A stretch of 64,000 bases of DNA, taken from contig CAVXAF010000001.1 in NCBI GenBank assembly GCA_963759735.1, forward strand, positions 124,001-188,000. Direction: 5' to 3'. Origin of the DNA: Hyphomicrobium_A sp963759735. GTDB lineage: Bacteria; Pseudomonadota; Alphaproteobacteria; Rhizobiales; Hyphomicrobiaceae. The notes beneath the pieces were generated by a model. It had not been told where the DNA came from, did no database searches, and was given only the letters and a program-made list of their open reading frames with translations. The position numbers and the translations under genes are program-made. Below are positions 28,314 to 36,815 of the stretch, piece by piece (position 1 is the first letter of the stretch; the number at the start of each line of letters is the position of its first letter).

Positions 28314-28709
28314 TCAGGCCGCGCGCGCTTGGCGCACGTGCCAGCACACGCCGGCCGGGTCAATGATGTTCACCTCGCGACCCCACGGGAAATCGGTCGG
28401 CTCCTTGAGGCGGACACCGCTGAAGCGCTCGGTGAGCCCCTTGCCGGCGATCAGGTTCCAGTAGCCGTCGAGGTCATCAACCTCCAGCGTCAGCATCTGG
28501 TTCTTCTGCCACTCGGGAACATCGATGTCCTGCAGCATGAACGCAGCGGCTCCGAAACGCAGACCGGCCAACCCTTCGTGGCGCCACGTCGTGGCAAAGC
28601 CGAGTTCGGCGAAGAAGTTTAGCGCCGCCGAAAAGTCAGGTCCCGCCGGCACGAACGGGATCAGCGCCGTGGCACTGATCGATTTTTCGCCGGCCGGTGA
28701 GCCGCTCAC
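28314..28709 (-). CDS. VOC family (glyoxalase/bleomycin-resistance fold) protein
   Basis: 131-residue protein with one vicinal-oxygen-chelate domain: ALIPFVPAGPDFSAALNFFA, FGAAAFMLQDIDVPEW, NQMLTLEVDDLDGYWNLI and the end WGREVNIIDPAGVCWHVRQA. The Glu/His metal ligands of glyoxalase I are not clearly kept, and it is closest to the bleomycin-resistance-like subgroup; a binding or resistance role is possible. GTG at 28709 overlaps the stop of the upstream cyclophilin gene, so it is translated from the same mRNA. Confidence 0.85.
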   Translation of the reverse strand: MSGSPAGEKSISATALIPFVPAGPDFSAALNFFAELGFATTWRHEGLAGLRFGAAAFMLQDIDVPEWQKNQMLTLEVDDLDGYWNLIAGKGLTERFSGVRLKEPTDFPWGREVNIIDPAGVCWHVRQARAA

Positions 28710-29254
28710 TTGGCATCCGACTGCAGGTAGACCTTCTGCATGATGTCGGGAATCGGCGGCGGCTCGCCCTTGGCGACCTTGTCGATGTTGTCCATGCCTT
28801 CGATGACTTCGCCCCAGATCGTGTAGGAGCCGTTGAGGCCGGTGCAGCCGTCGTCGGTGAAGCAGATGAAGAACTGGCTGTTGGCGGTGTTGGGATCGGC
28901 GGTACGCGCCGCGCCGACCGAGCCGCGCTTAAAGGGCTGTTGCGTAAACTCGGCAGGCAGGTCGGGGTAGTTCGAACCACCGCGGCCGGTGCCGCTCGGG
29001 TCGCCCGTCTGCGCCATGAAGTCGCCGATCACGCGGTGAAACTTCAGGCCGTCGTAGAAGCCTTCCTTGGCGAGGGTCTTCACCCGTTCGACATGCTTGG
29101 GCGCGAGGTCTGGGCGCAGCTTGACCAGCACCTTGCCGTTCTTCGTCTCGATGACGAGTATGTCGTCGCCACCGGCGGCAACTTTCGGCTGATCGGAGCA
29201 GGCCGCTCCGGCGACCAGGCAGAATGCCAAAGCAAGGCATGTCATCAACCGCAT
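28706..29254 (-). CDS. exported cyclophilin peptidyl-prolyl isomerase
   Basis: 182-residue cyclophilin with an N-terminal signal peptide (MRLMTCLALAFCLVAGAACS). The cysteine at the end could be lipidated, though G-A-A-C is a poor lipobox. The domain is complete: FYDGLKFHRVIGDFMAQTGD, NTANSQFFICFTDDGCTGLN and YTIWGEVIEGMDNIDKV. It would fold periplasmic proteins. GGGAGGG precedes the ATG at 29254. It overlaps the VOC gene by 4 bp and shares a strand with ppiB. Confidence 0.94.
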   Translation of the reverse strand: MRLMTCLALAFCLVAGAACSDQPKVAAGGDDILVIETKNGKVLVKLRPDLAPKHVERVKTLAKEGFYDGLKFHRVIGDFMAQTGDPSGTGRGGSNYPDLPAEFTQQPFKRGSVGAARTADPNTANSQFFICFTDDGCTGLNGSYTIWGEVIEGMDNIDKVAKGEPPPIPDIMQKVYLQSDAK

Positions 29255-29433
29255 GGTGCAACCCTCCCCGTTTGTTTGCTGAGGACCGTGATGGCTGCGC
29301 GATGGGCAGCCGAGGATGGCATTCTTAGCGCTCCCCACTGCGACCGCGCAACTTCCCAAGATCGCGCGCCGTGGATACGCGGCACAGGCACGCCCGGAGC
29401 GGGGCGGAGCATCCGCTGCCGACGGCAGTTTGA

Positions 29434-29934
29434 CTATTGCTTCAACGCTTTGGGCTTGAGGCGTCGTGCCACGGTAGGGGAAACGAAGGGGGTCACGTCG
29501 CCGCCCATCTGCGCGATCTGCCGCACGAGGCTCGCCGCGATGTGACGCACCCCGGGGGCGGCGGCCACGAACACCGTCTCGATAAGTGGCGCCATGGCGC
29601 CGTTCATCCCGGCCATTTGCATCTCGTAGTCGAAATCCGTGGCATCGCGCAGCCCGCGCAGGATGACGCTGGCGCCGGCCTGCCGCGCCGCATCGACGGT
29701 CAATCCGTCGAAGGTGACGATATCGATGCTTGCGCCGGTCGCCGCCGCTATCGGCTTCACTTCCACGCGGAGCATCGCGACGCGCTCGTCCACCGTGAAC
29801 AGCGGCCGCTTGGCGTCGTGCGCGCCTATGCCGATGACGAGTGCATCGACCAGCCGGCACGCGCGCGTGATGACGTCGGTGTGCCCGAGCGTCACCGGGT
29901 CGAAGGAGCCGGAATAAAAGCCGATGCGTTTCAT
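29434..29934 (-). CDS. coaD: phosphopantetheine adenylyltransferase
   Basis: 166-residue nucleotidyltransferase for the fourth step of coenzyme A synthesis (4'-phosphopantetheine + ATP to dephospho-CoA). The signature GSFDPVTLGHTDVITRAC carries the T/H-x-G-H motif, ILRGLRDATDFDYEMQMAGM is conserved, and the late motif is HIAASLVRQIAQMGGDV, close to the usual ISS-type loop. The start MKRIGFYSGSFDP at 29934 is the family start, though its ribosome site is weak and an in-frame ATG at 29973 follows AGAGGAG too closely. It lies 179 bp upstream of the exported cyclophilin gene. Confidence 0.96.
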   Translation of the reverse strand: MKRIGFYSGSFDPVTLGHTDVITRACRLVDALVIGIGAHDAKRPLFTVDERVAMLRVEVKPIAAATGASIDIVTFDGLTVDAARQAGASVILRGLRDATDFDYEMQMAGMNGAMAPLIETVFVAAAPGVRHIAASLVRQIAQMGGDVTPFVSPTVARRLKPKALKQ

Positions 29935-30021
29935 GGCGCGGTGTGCCTGGGTCGCCTTGCGTTGCTGGTGCATCTCCTCTCGTGGGAGCCAACGACGCTA
30001 TAGCTGCCTAGCGCATTGCCG

Positions 30022-30052
30022 TAAACAAATGGGCCCGGCAAATGCCGAGCCC
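30022..30052 (-). terminator. Rho-independent terminator of ompW
   Basis: Stem GGGCtCGGCA/TGCCGgGCCC (minus-strand view) with a short TT loop and one internal mismatch, followed by CCCATTTGTTTAC. It is 31 bp after the ompW stop. Confidence 0.75.
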
Positions 30053-30082
30053 AAGATCGTCGCCGTACGTTTTCTTTGTTTG

Positions 30083-30760
30083 TTACTTGAGGGGCATGGC
30101 CTCGCGGCTGCCGAAGAGGTCAGACAGGTTGAACCGGTAGCCGAGGTTCGCCGTCACGACCCATGGATCGAGGTCGTGCTCAGCGACAGCGCCGCCGGTA
30201 TAGGTGAGCTTGGTATCCTCCCAGACCTTCTTGGCGTCGAGACCGAGCGACCAGCCCTCACCCAGGTCGATGTCCGTACCGGCCTGCAGCACGAAGCCCC
30301 AGCTGTCGCGGAAATCGACACTGCCGCCGATGTTCGACGACGAGTCGAAATAGTGGATGTATTGGATACCGGTACCGACATAAGGCTTGAAGGCGCCCAT
30401 TCCGTCGAAGTGATACTGCGCCGTCAGCATCGGCGGGAAGACCCAGGTCGAGGCCAGCTTGCCAACGACGCCCGAGTTCCCGTGCACGTTGAGCTGGGCG
30501 AAGCAGCAGAAGAGCTCCACGGACCAGTTCTTGGTGAGGTAGTAGTTGAGCATGAGCGTCGGAATGACCGTGTCATTCACTTCGGCGCTAAGACCGACAA
30601 CGTTGCTCGACGTTGTTTCGTCATCGAAGATGATTCCGGTCACACCCACCTTCACCTGCATGTTGCCATTGCTGTCCCCTGCCTGAGCGGGAATAGCCAT
30701 CGCCATGACTGCCAGCAGTCCAGCTACGCCAAGCCCCAGTGATTTTGCTCGCATCGTCAT
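30083..30760 (-). CDS. ompW: OmpW family outer-membrane protein
   Basis: 225-residue outer-membrane protein; the eight-stranded OmpW barrel forms a channel for small hydrophobic molecules. The signal peptide ends AIPAQAGDS. Family features: MQVKVGVTGIIFDDETTSSN, PTLMLNYYLTKNWSVELFCC, a periplasmic turn WVFPPMLTAQYHFD, then FKPYVGTGIQYIHYFDSSSN and the near-terminal WVVTANLGYRFNLSDLFG. Unlike most members it does not end in Phe but runs on SREAMPLK. Three FNR-type boxes lie upstream, and ompW of enterics is controlled by FNR, so oxygen-linked control is likely (inferred). Start at 30760 after AGGGG. Confidence 0.9.
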   Translation of the reverse strand: MTMRAKSLGLGVAGLLAVMAMAIPAQAGDSNGNMQVKVGVTGIIFDDETTSSNVVGLSAEVNDTVIPTLMLNYYLTKNWSVELFCCFAQLNVHGNSGVVGKLASTWVFPPMLTAQYHFDGMGAFKPYVGTGIQYIHYFDSSSNIGGSVDFRDSWGFVLQAGTDIDLGEGWSLGLDAKKVWEDTKLTYTGGAVAEHDLDPWVVTANLGYRFNLSDLFGSREAMPLK

Positions 30761-30883
30761 CCGTGCCCCTGTTTCCGACCCGCGCCGCACGCGCGCCAGG
30801 CGCGCGTTCGACCCGCATCCAAGTCAATGTGGAGAACCTTCCCGCAAACGTCTGAATCGCCGAGCGATTCCTGCGTCACCCGG

Positions 30884-30897
30884 CTGATGCACATCAG
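30884..30897. promoter_or_regulatory. FNR/FixK-type box 1
   Basis: CTGAT-GCAC-ATCAG, a perfect dyad matching TTGAT-N4-ATCAA except for the outer pair. It is centred 130 bp upstream of the ompW start codon. Confidence 0.5.
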
Positions 30898-30945
30898 TGG
30901 ATGGCGCATCCGCCGCGGCGTGTGGCGGCTTCGACACGCGAAATG

Positions 30946-30959
30946 TTGATGCGGGTCAA
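30946..30959. promoter_or_regulatory. FNR/FixK-type box 2
   Basis: TTGAT-GCGG-GTCAA, one mismatch to TTGAT-N4-ATCAA. It is centred 62 bp from box 1. Confidence 0.6.
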
Positions 30960-31010
30960 ACGCCCCGCGGCACCGGCGCACGGGTCAGGCTCGCTCGACG
31001 TCAGCCGGCT

Positions 31011-31024
31011 TTGACTCGGATCAA
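31011..31024. promoter_or_regulatory. FNR/FixK-type box 3
   Basis: TTGAC-TCGG-ATCAA, one mismatch to the consensus, centred 65 bp from box 2. It lies just upstream of the Crp/Fnr gene's probable original start region, so it may serve autoregulation. Confidence 0.6.
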
Positions 31025-31241
31025 AGCCGGGCGCCGCCTTTGCCCGGAGACTGCCAATGCATGAGCAATATTCTGCACGGCGCCACACGCCATTCCGTGA
31101 GCCCGCATTCGTCCGCTGAACGAACTGAATCCACGACCGCCGCCCCCGAGTTCGGCGCTGCAGCAACTCGCGACCCCCGTTCGCGCACGGCGACGCCAGC
31201 GTCTCGCTCTGGAGTTTGCGCCCTCCGAAGTCGCGTATGTC

Positions 31242-31805
31242 GTGCGCTCCGGCCTGCTCGCTATCGAGACCACGGCACCCGGCAAGCACCGGCAGCTTCT
31301 CGAACTGTTCTACCCGGGCGACATCGTGCGCCGGTCGCACGTACCTGACCTGCCGGGCGTGACGCTGACCGCGCTCACCGTCACCGAAGTGTGGCGGCTG
31401 CCGGTGCGCAGTTTCGATGCCATCCTCGCTGCCAGCCCCGAGCAAAGGGAGCAGGCGCAACGCCGTCTCGGCGAGCAGCATGCGCGGGCGACGCTGCATG
31501 GCTCGATCGTCGGCACCTTGAATGGAGATGAGCGTCTCGCCTCGCTGCTCGTCGAGTTGGGACTGCGAATCGGCACAAACGTCCCGGCCGGCATCGCTAT
31601 CGACCTGCCGCTCTCGCGCACCGACATCGCCGACTATCTGGCGCTCAATCCCGACACCTTGAGCCGCATCACGTCGCGCTTTCGCGCCCGGGGGCTGTTG
31701 CTGCCCCCGCGGTCGGGCCAGAGCGTCCTGCCGGCCTGGGAAGCGCTATGCGCCGCCTCCCCGGTCGCCGCCACGCTGCAGGCGCTGCACGCGCCGCGCG
31801 CGTAA
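31242..31805 (+). CDS. Crp/Fnr family regulator, N-terminus probably frameshifted
   Basis: 187 residues from the first usable GTG. The C-terminal winged helix-turn-helix is clear: LPLSRTDIADYLALNPDTLS followed by RITSRFRARGLLLPP, where D-T-L-S-R replaces the E-x-x-S-R of FNR. The cNMP-like barrel begins upstream of the GTG: the frame stays open to about 31100 and encodes RQRLALEFAPSEVAYVVRSG, but without a start codon. An ATG at 31057 with GGAG before it opens a frame (MHEQYSARRHTPFREPAFVR) that meets a stop at about 31117; one indel there would join it to this gene. No FNR iron-sulfur cysteines are seen. The gene is divergent from ompW across three FNR-type boxes. Confidence 0.8.
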   Translation: MRSGLLAIETTAPGKHRQLLELFYPGDIVRRSHVPDLPGVTLTALTVTEVWRLPVRSFDAILAASPEQREQAQRRLGEQHARATLHGSIVGTLNGDERLASLLVELGLRIGTNVPAGIAIDLPLSRTDIADYLALNPDTLSRITSRFRARGLLLPPRSGQSVLPAWEALCAASPVAATLQALHAPRA

Positions 31806-31858
31806 CGCAGACTGAGCTGTCCTCCTCCGCGACAACCCGCGGCTCACAGCCGGCAGCC

Positions 31859-34636
31859 TTACTCGGACGGCGGGGTTTCGCCGTCCACATCCTCGACACT
31901 CTCGCCGTCGCCGCTGCCGTCGTCGGGGATGTGCTCCACGGAGACGACCTTCTCCTCCGCATCGGTCTTGAACACGCGCACGCCCTGCGTATTGCGCCCC
32001 GCGATGCGCACGTCGTTGACCGGGCAGCGGATCAGCTGGCCGGCGTCCGTCACCAGCATGATCTGATCGTTGTCGGCCACGGGGAACGAGGCGACGAGCG
32101 GCCCGTTGCGGTCGTTGACCACCATGGCGACGATGCCTTTGCCGCCGCGCCCGGAGGTGCGGTATTCGTACGACGAGGAACGCTTGCCAAAGCCGCGCTC
32201 CGATACCGTCAACACGAACTGCTCCTTGGCGGAAAGCTCGGCAAACCGCTCGGATGAGAGATCCGCCTCGCCGACGATCTCCTCGTCGCCCTCGGCATCT
32301 ACCTCGACGGCTTCCTCGGCGATCTCCTCGCCCTGCGCGCGACGCAGCATGGTCGCCTGCTTGAGATAGGCGGCCCGCTCGGACGCGTCCGCGTCGACGT
32401 GGGTGAGCACCGTCATCGAGATGATGTGATCGTCGTCGTCGAGCTTGATGCCGCGCACGCCGTCGCTGTCACGCCCTTTGAACAGGCGCACCTCGTCGGC
32501 GAGCAGGAAGCGGATGCAGCGCCCCTGCGCCGTCGTCAGCAGCACGTCGTTCTCGGGCGTGCAGATGCGGACGGCGACGATCTGATCGCCCTCGTCCAGC
32601 TTCATGGCGATCTTGCCGTTGCGATTGAGGTTCTCAAAGTCGCTGAGCGCGTTGCGGCGCACGCGGCCCGAGCGCGTGGCGAACGCCAGTTGCAGCGCGC
32701 CCCACGTCTCGGCGTCCTCGGGCAGCGGCAGGATAGACGTGATCACCTCGCCCTGTGCCAGCGGCAACAGATTGACCAGCGCCTTACCGACCGCGGTCGG
32801 GGTCGATGCCGGCAGGCGCCACACCTTCATGCGGTAGCACATGCCGCGCGATGAGAAGAACAGCACCGGAGTGTGCGTCGAAGCGACGAACAGCGTGGTG
32901 ATGACGTCTTCTTCGCGCGTCCCGGCGCCCGAACGGCCCTTGCCGCCGCGCCGTTGCGCGCGGTAGGTGGCGAGCGGCACGCGCTTGATGTAGCCCTTCA
33001 GCGAGACAGTGACGACACAGTCCTCGCGCTGGATGAGGTCTTCATCCTCGACGTCGCCGTCCATCTCCAGGATTTCGGTTTTGCGCGGCGTCGCGAACTC
33101 ATCGCGAATGGCCGTCAGCTCGCCCTTGACGATCTCGACCACGCGCAGGCGCGAAGCGAGGATGGCGAGGTATTCTTTGATCTCCTCGCCGATCTTCTTC
33201 AATTCATCGGCGATCTCGTCGCGACCCAGCGCCGTGAGGCGGGCGAGGCGCAATTCGAGGATGGCTTTCGCCTGCTCTTCGGAGAGCTTGTAGGTGCCAT
33301 CGGGCAGCACCTTGTGGCGCGGATCGGCGATCAGCTCGATAAGCGGCGCGACATCGCGCGCCGGCCAGTTGCGTTCCATCAACTGGTCACGCGCGGCGGC
33401 CGGGCTCGGCGCGTGGCGGATGAGCTTGATCACCTCGTCGATGTTGGCGACGGCGATGGCGAGGCCGACCAACACGTGCGCGCGGTCGCGCGCCTTGTTG
33501 AGCAGGAACTTGGTGCGCCGGGAGACCACTTCCTCACGGAAGTTGGTGAACGCCTCGACCATGTCCTTGAGATTGAGGCTCTCCGGGCGCCCGCCGTTGA
33601 TCGCCAGCATGTTGGCGCCGAACGTCGTCTGCAGATCGGAGAAGCGATAGAGCTGGTTGAGCACCACGTCGGCGACGGCATCGCGCTTCAATTCGATGAC
33701 GATGCGCATGCTTTCGCGGTTGGTCTCGTCCCAGATGTCGGCGATGCCTTCGACACGCTTGTCGCGCACCAGGTCGGCGATCTTCTCGATCAGCGTCTTC
33801 TTGTTGATTTGATAGGGGATCGCCGAGACGATGAGCGCCTCGCGGTCCTTGCGCACCTGCTCGATCTCGACGCGGGCGCGCATGAGGATGGAGCCGCGCC
33901 CCTTGTGATAGGCGGCAAGGATGCCGCTGCGGCCGATGATCAAACCGCCGGTCGGGAAATCCGGGCCCTGGATGATCTGGCACAGCTCATCGATGGAGAT
34001 CTCGGGGTTTTCCAGATGCGCCAGGCAGGCGTCGATGACCTCGCCCAGGTTGTGCGGGGGAATGTTGGTCGCCATGCCGACGGCGATACCACCGGCTCCG
34101 TTGACCAGCAGGTTGGGAAACTTCGCCGGCATCACCGACGGCTCGAGCAGGCGATCGTCGTAGTTGGGCTTGAAGTCGACCGTGTCCTTGTCGAGGTCGT
34201 CGAGCAGGTACTGGGCGATCTTCGACAGCCGCGCCTCGGTATAGCGCTCGGCGGCGGGCGGGTCGCCGTCGACGGAGCCGAAGTTGCCCTGGCCGTCGAT
34301 CAGCGGCACGCGCAACGAAAACTCCTGCGCCATGCGCACCAGCGCGTCGTAGATGGCGAGGTTACCGTGCGGGTGGAAGTCGCCCATCGTGTCGCCCACG
34401 ACCTTGGACGACTTCATGTGCTTCTTGTTCCAGTCGAGCCCCAGCCGCTGCATGGCATAGAGGATGCGCCGATGCACAGGCTTCAAGCCGTCGCGCACAT
34501 CGGGCAGCGCGCGCGAGACGATCACGCTCATCGCGTACTCGAGGTACGAGCGCTTCATTTCTTCGGCGAGCGTAATGGGGCGGATGTCGCTCGGCGGCTT
34601 GCCGCCGGGCGCCTGGTCTTCGGTTTTGTCGGCCAC
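31859..34636 (-). CDS. gyrA: DNA gyrase subunit A
   Basis: 925-residue type II topoisomerase subunit that cuts and rejoins DNA. The breakage-reunion domain has the catalytic Tyr132 in AAERYTEARLSKIAQ; the C-terminal beta-pinwheel has the GyrA box QRRGGKG and later TSGRGGKGIVAMVV, and an acidic tail. The quinolone-determining loop reads GDTMGDFHPHGNLAIYDALV: the residue at E. coli position 83 is Leu93 rather than Ser, position 82 is Asn92, and the usual Lys of GKYHPHG is Asp86. The GTG at 34636 gives MADKTEDQAP; the long frame beyond is not gyrase sequence. It lies upstream of the coaD-cyclophilin group, as usual. Confidence 0.98.
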   Translation of the reverse strand: MADKTEDQAPGGKPPSDIRPITLAEEMKRSYLEYAMSVIVSRALPDVRDGLKPVHRRILYAMQRLGLDWNKKHMKSSKVVGDTMGDFHPHGNLAIYDALVRMAQEFSLRVPLIDGQGNFGSVDGDPPAAERYTEARLSKIAQYLLDDLDKDTVDFKPNYDDRLLEPSVMPAKFPNLLVNGAGGIAVGMATNIPPHNLGEVIDACLAHLENPEISIDELCQIIQGPDFPTGGLIIGRSGILAAYHKGRGSILMRARVEIEQVRKDREALIVSAIPYQINKKTLIEKIADLVRDKRVEGIADIWDETNRESMRIVIELKRDAVADVVLNQLYRFSDLQTTFGANMLAINGGRPESLNLKDMVEAFTNFREEVVSRRTKFLLNKARDRAHVLVGLAIAVANIDEVIKLIRHAPSPAAARDQLMERNWPARDVAPLIELIADPRHKVLPDGTYKLSEEQAKAILELRLARLTALGRDEIADELKKIGEEIKEYLAILASRLRVVEIVKGELTAIRDEFATPRKTEILEMDGDVEDEDLIQREDCVVTVSLKGYIKRVPLATYRAQRRGGKGRSGAGTREEDVITTLFVASTHTPVLFFSSRGMCYRMKVWRLPASTPTAVGKALVNLLPLAQGEVITSILPLPEDAETWGALQLAFATRSGRVRRNALSDFENLNRNGKIAMKLDEGDQIVAVRICTPENDVLLTTAQGRCIRFLLADEVRLFKGRDSDGVRGIKLDDDDHIISMTVLTHVDADASERAAYLKQATMLRRAQGEEIAEEAVEVDAEGDEEIVGEADLSSERFAELSAKEQFVLTVSERGFGKRSSSYEYRTSGRGGKGIVAMVVNDRNGPLVASFPVADNDQIMLVTDAGQLIRCPVNDVRIAGRNTQGVRVFKTDAEEKVVSVEHIPDDGSGDGESVEDVDGETPPSE

Positions 34637-34951
34637 GATGTTGTGCTGTCCGCTGAAAGCGCGACGCACGCCTTTGGGGCGTGCGTCGGGGGTGCTGAAT
34701 CTCCCCGAATAATACCCTAGATCCGCGCGACGGTGCAATGCGCGCGACGCTATGCAGCGGGGCGGGCAACGGGATAAATACGCTCGCTTTTTCCGACACT
34801 TAGACGTTTCCGAGCACTTCGGCTCGCGCCGTCCTGGCGACTTGTGCGCGACACACGGAGGGGCTACATGCCTGCTGGCGGCAGCATGGTTAATCAAAGC
34901 TTGCCGACCGGGGCCGCGCGGCGGACCGGTGGACAGATGAAGGAGAGTTCG
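34637..34951. other. divergent promoter region of gyrA and a PRC-barrel gene
   Basis: 315 bp without a supported gene. It must carry the gyrA promoter on one strand and that of the exported PRC-barrel gene on the other. No clear operator repeat was seen. Confidence 0.4.
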
Positions 34952-35692
34952 ATGCACAGAGGCGTGTTGGCCGTTGCGGCCGTCGTAGCGGTATGGGCGC
35001 TGCCGGCATTTGCCCAGACGGCCACCGTTCCCCAGGACGTGTTCCTCACCACGCAGGGAGAGGGACAGTATCTGGCCAAGGATCTGCTGCTGGGCGCCAA
35101 GGTGCACAACGCCGAAGGCGCCATCGTCGGCGACATCGAGGACCTCATCATGGATGGCAACAACCAGGTGCAGGGCGTCGTGATGGGTGTCGGCGGCTTT
35201 GCCGGCTTCGGTGAGAAGCGCGTGGGCGTGGCGCTTGCCGCGCTGCAGATCAAGAACGAGAACGGCGTCGTGCACGTGACGCTGCCGCAGGCAACCAAGG
35301 AGACACTCGCGGCGCTGGCTCCGTTCGAGCGCAAGACGCCCGCGAAGTCACTGATGGATCGCGCCATCGAGAAGGCCAAGGAGCTTTCCGACAAAGGCTC
35401 GGTGACCGCCAAGGACGCCTACGAGAAGGCCAAGGAAGAGGCCGGCCCGGCGCTGGAGAAGGCGGGTGAGGCTGCCAAGAAGACCTACGAGGAGAGCGTG
35501 AAGCCGGCGCTCGAGAAGGCCGGCGAGGCGACGAAGGAAGCCTACGACAGCGCCAAGGAAGCAATGGCGCCCAAGCCGGGTGAGACGACGACGCCGACCG
35601 CCGCGACTCCGCCCGCCGCTCCGGCAACGGCCCCGGCTGAGCCGGCCGCCGACGGCCCGACGGCAACGCCGCCGCCGCCGGCGCAGCCCTGA
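34952..35692 (+). CDS. exported PRC-barrel protein with LEA-like repeats
   Basis: 246-residue protein. The signal peptide ends LPAFAQTA. A PRC-barrel spans about residues 30-105 (KDLLLGAKVHNAEGAIVGDI, then IMDGNNQVQGVVMGVGGFAG). Next come alanine-, lysine- and glutamate-rich 11-residue-type repeats (DAYEKAKEEAGPALEKAGEA, KTYEESVKPALEKAGEATKE) like LEA or apolipoprotein-type amphipathic helices, then a Pro/Ala/Thr tail ending PPPPAQP. Likely periplasmic and stress-related; the mechanism is unknown. AAGGAGA is 5 bp before the ATG at 34952, which is preferred to the in-frame ATG at 34937. Confidence 0.85.
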   Translation: MHRGVLAVAAVVAVWALPAFAQTATVPQDVFLTTQGEGQYLAKDLLLGAKVHNAEGAIVGDIEDLIMDGNNQVQGVVMGVGGFAGFGEKRVGVALAALQIKNENGVVHVTLPQATKETLAALAPFERKTPAKSLMDRAIEKAKELSDKGSVTAKDAYEKAKEEAGPALEKAGEAAKKTYEESVKPALEKAGEATKEAYDSAKEAMAPKPGETTTPTAATPPAAPATAPAEPAADGPTATPPPPAQP

Positions 35693-35721
35693 TCGGCACG
35701 CACTTCACGGCAGAAACAAAA

Positions 35722-35747
35722 AGAGCCCCGCAGTGATGCGGGGCTCT
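35722..35747. terminator. bidirectional Rho-independent terminator
   Basis: Perfect 11-bp stem AGAGCCCCGCA/TGCGGGGCTCT with a GTGA loop. A-rich sequence lies on the left and TCGTTTT on the right, so it serves both the PRC-barrel gene and the converging DUF2541-like gene. Confidence 0.92.
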
Positions 35748-35770
35748 TCGTTTTGCGTGCTTGCGTCGGC

Positions 35771-36607
35771 TTAGCGACCGAAGACGCAGACAGTGGCCGG
35801 GCCCTTGAGCATGTTCAACCCGAGCGTCTGCCGATACGTCAGGTCGACGCGATCGATGACGCGACGTTCGCCGCGCAGATCGAGCGGCGGCGTCTCGCCC
35901 CCATCGCCGATCTTCTGGCGCACGCGCAGTTCGTCGGGAGAACCGCGATCGTAGACGACCGTGAGGTCCATGATTTCGATCTTGCTACCGCGCACGACCA
36001 GCTTGATGGCACTGAAGCGCCCCTCGCGGCGGCCGACGCGGATAGAGTCCCGGTCAGGCTTGATGCCGACCTTGCCGCAGCCCAGTTCCTCCCAGCGCGC
36101 CGAAGGCGGCGGCGGCCGAGGCGTGTCCTTCAGACCGAAGACGGCGACCTTGGCTCTGCCGCGGAAGCCCGGACGCGAGCGATAGGTGAGCTCGATGCGA
36201 TCGATGCGGCGGTCGCCCCAGGCGAATTCGATCGGCCGTGTACGTTGACCGGCGCGGATGACCTGCCGCACGCGCAGGCTTTGCGGCGGTCCGCGATCGA
36301 AGATGACATTGAGATCGAGAATTTCCACGTCGTTGTCGCGCACTTCGAGCGCCAGCGCACTGAAGCGGCCTTCGCGGCGGCCGACGCGGATTACGTCACG
36401 GTCGACGCCGAAGCCGACTGCGGTCTCGCCGAGCAGCTCCCAGACTTCGCGTTGCGGAGGGCCGCCGCGATCGGGCGGTCCACGGTCACGGTCGAAGCCC
36501 GGAGGTCCGCGATCGCGGTCGCGACCCTGCGCCGATGCGACATCGGCAAAAACCGAAACGGCGAGCAGCGCCATCAGCGGCGCCATCATCAATCGCCAAA
36601 GCATCAT
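35771..36607 (-). CDS. exported protein with two DUF2541-like domains
   Basis: 278-residue secreted protein. The signal peptide ends DVASAQ and is followed by an Arg/Asp/Gly/Pro linker (GRDRDRGPPGFDRDRGPP). Two tandem copies of a beta-rich domain of about 100 residues follow: copy 1 from WELLGETAVGFGVDRDVIRV to VAVFGL, copy 2 from WEELGCGKVGIKPDRDSIRV to VCVFGR. Shared blocks are IRVGRREGRFSA and IDR[IV][ED]LTYR. The repeats match what I recall of DUF2541. They may bind a surface ligand, but function is unknown. GGGAG precedes the two start ATGs (36607 and 36604). Confidence 0.78.
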   Translation of the reverse strand: MMLWRLMMAPLMALLAVSVFADVASAQGRDRDRGPPGFDRDRGPPDRGGPPQREVWELLGETAVGFGVDRDVIRVGRREGRFSALALEVRDNDVEILDLNVIFDRGPPQSLRVRQVIRAGQRTRPIEFAWGDRRIDRIELTYRSRPGFRGRAKVAVFGLKDTPRPPPPSARWEELGCGKVGIKPDRDSIRVGRREGRFSAIKLVVRGSKIEIMDLTVVYDRGSPDELRVRQKIGDGGETPPLDLRGERRVIDRVDLTYRQTLGLNMLKGPATVCVFGR

Positions 36608-36815
36608 CTCACTCCCTAATTTGCCCGTCCCGGCTTGGCCGGCGCGGTGACAAAGCCCAGTTTGCGGGCGCCCGTCGACCAAATAGTGTTAGCTGGGTCA
36701 GGATGAACGCAGGCTGCATGGCAGCGCCGTCGCCTAACCTCAGGGAAAGTCTCGCGGATACCTGGGCCCATTGGGGCCGTGCGCACGTCGCGTGCGCCGG
36801 CGTCTTGCGTGTAGC

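Noticed and set aside
32873..34720. 615-codon plus-strand reading frame across gyrA
   Set aside because: Antisense shadow of gyrA; no ribosome site or domain.
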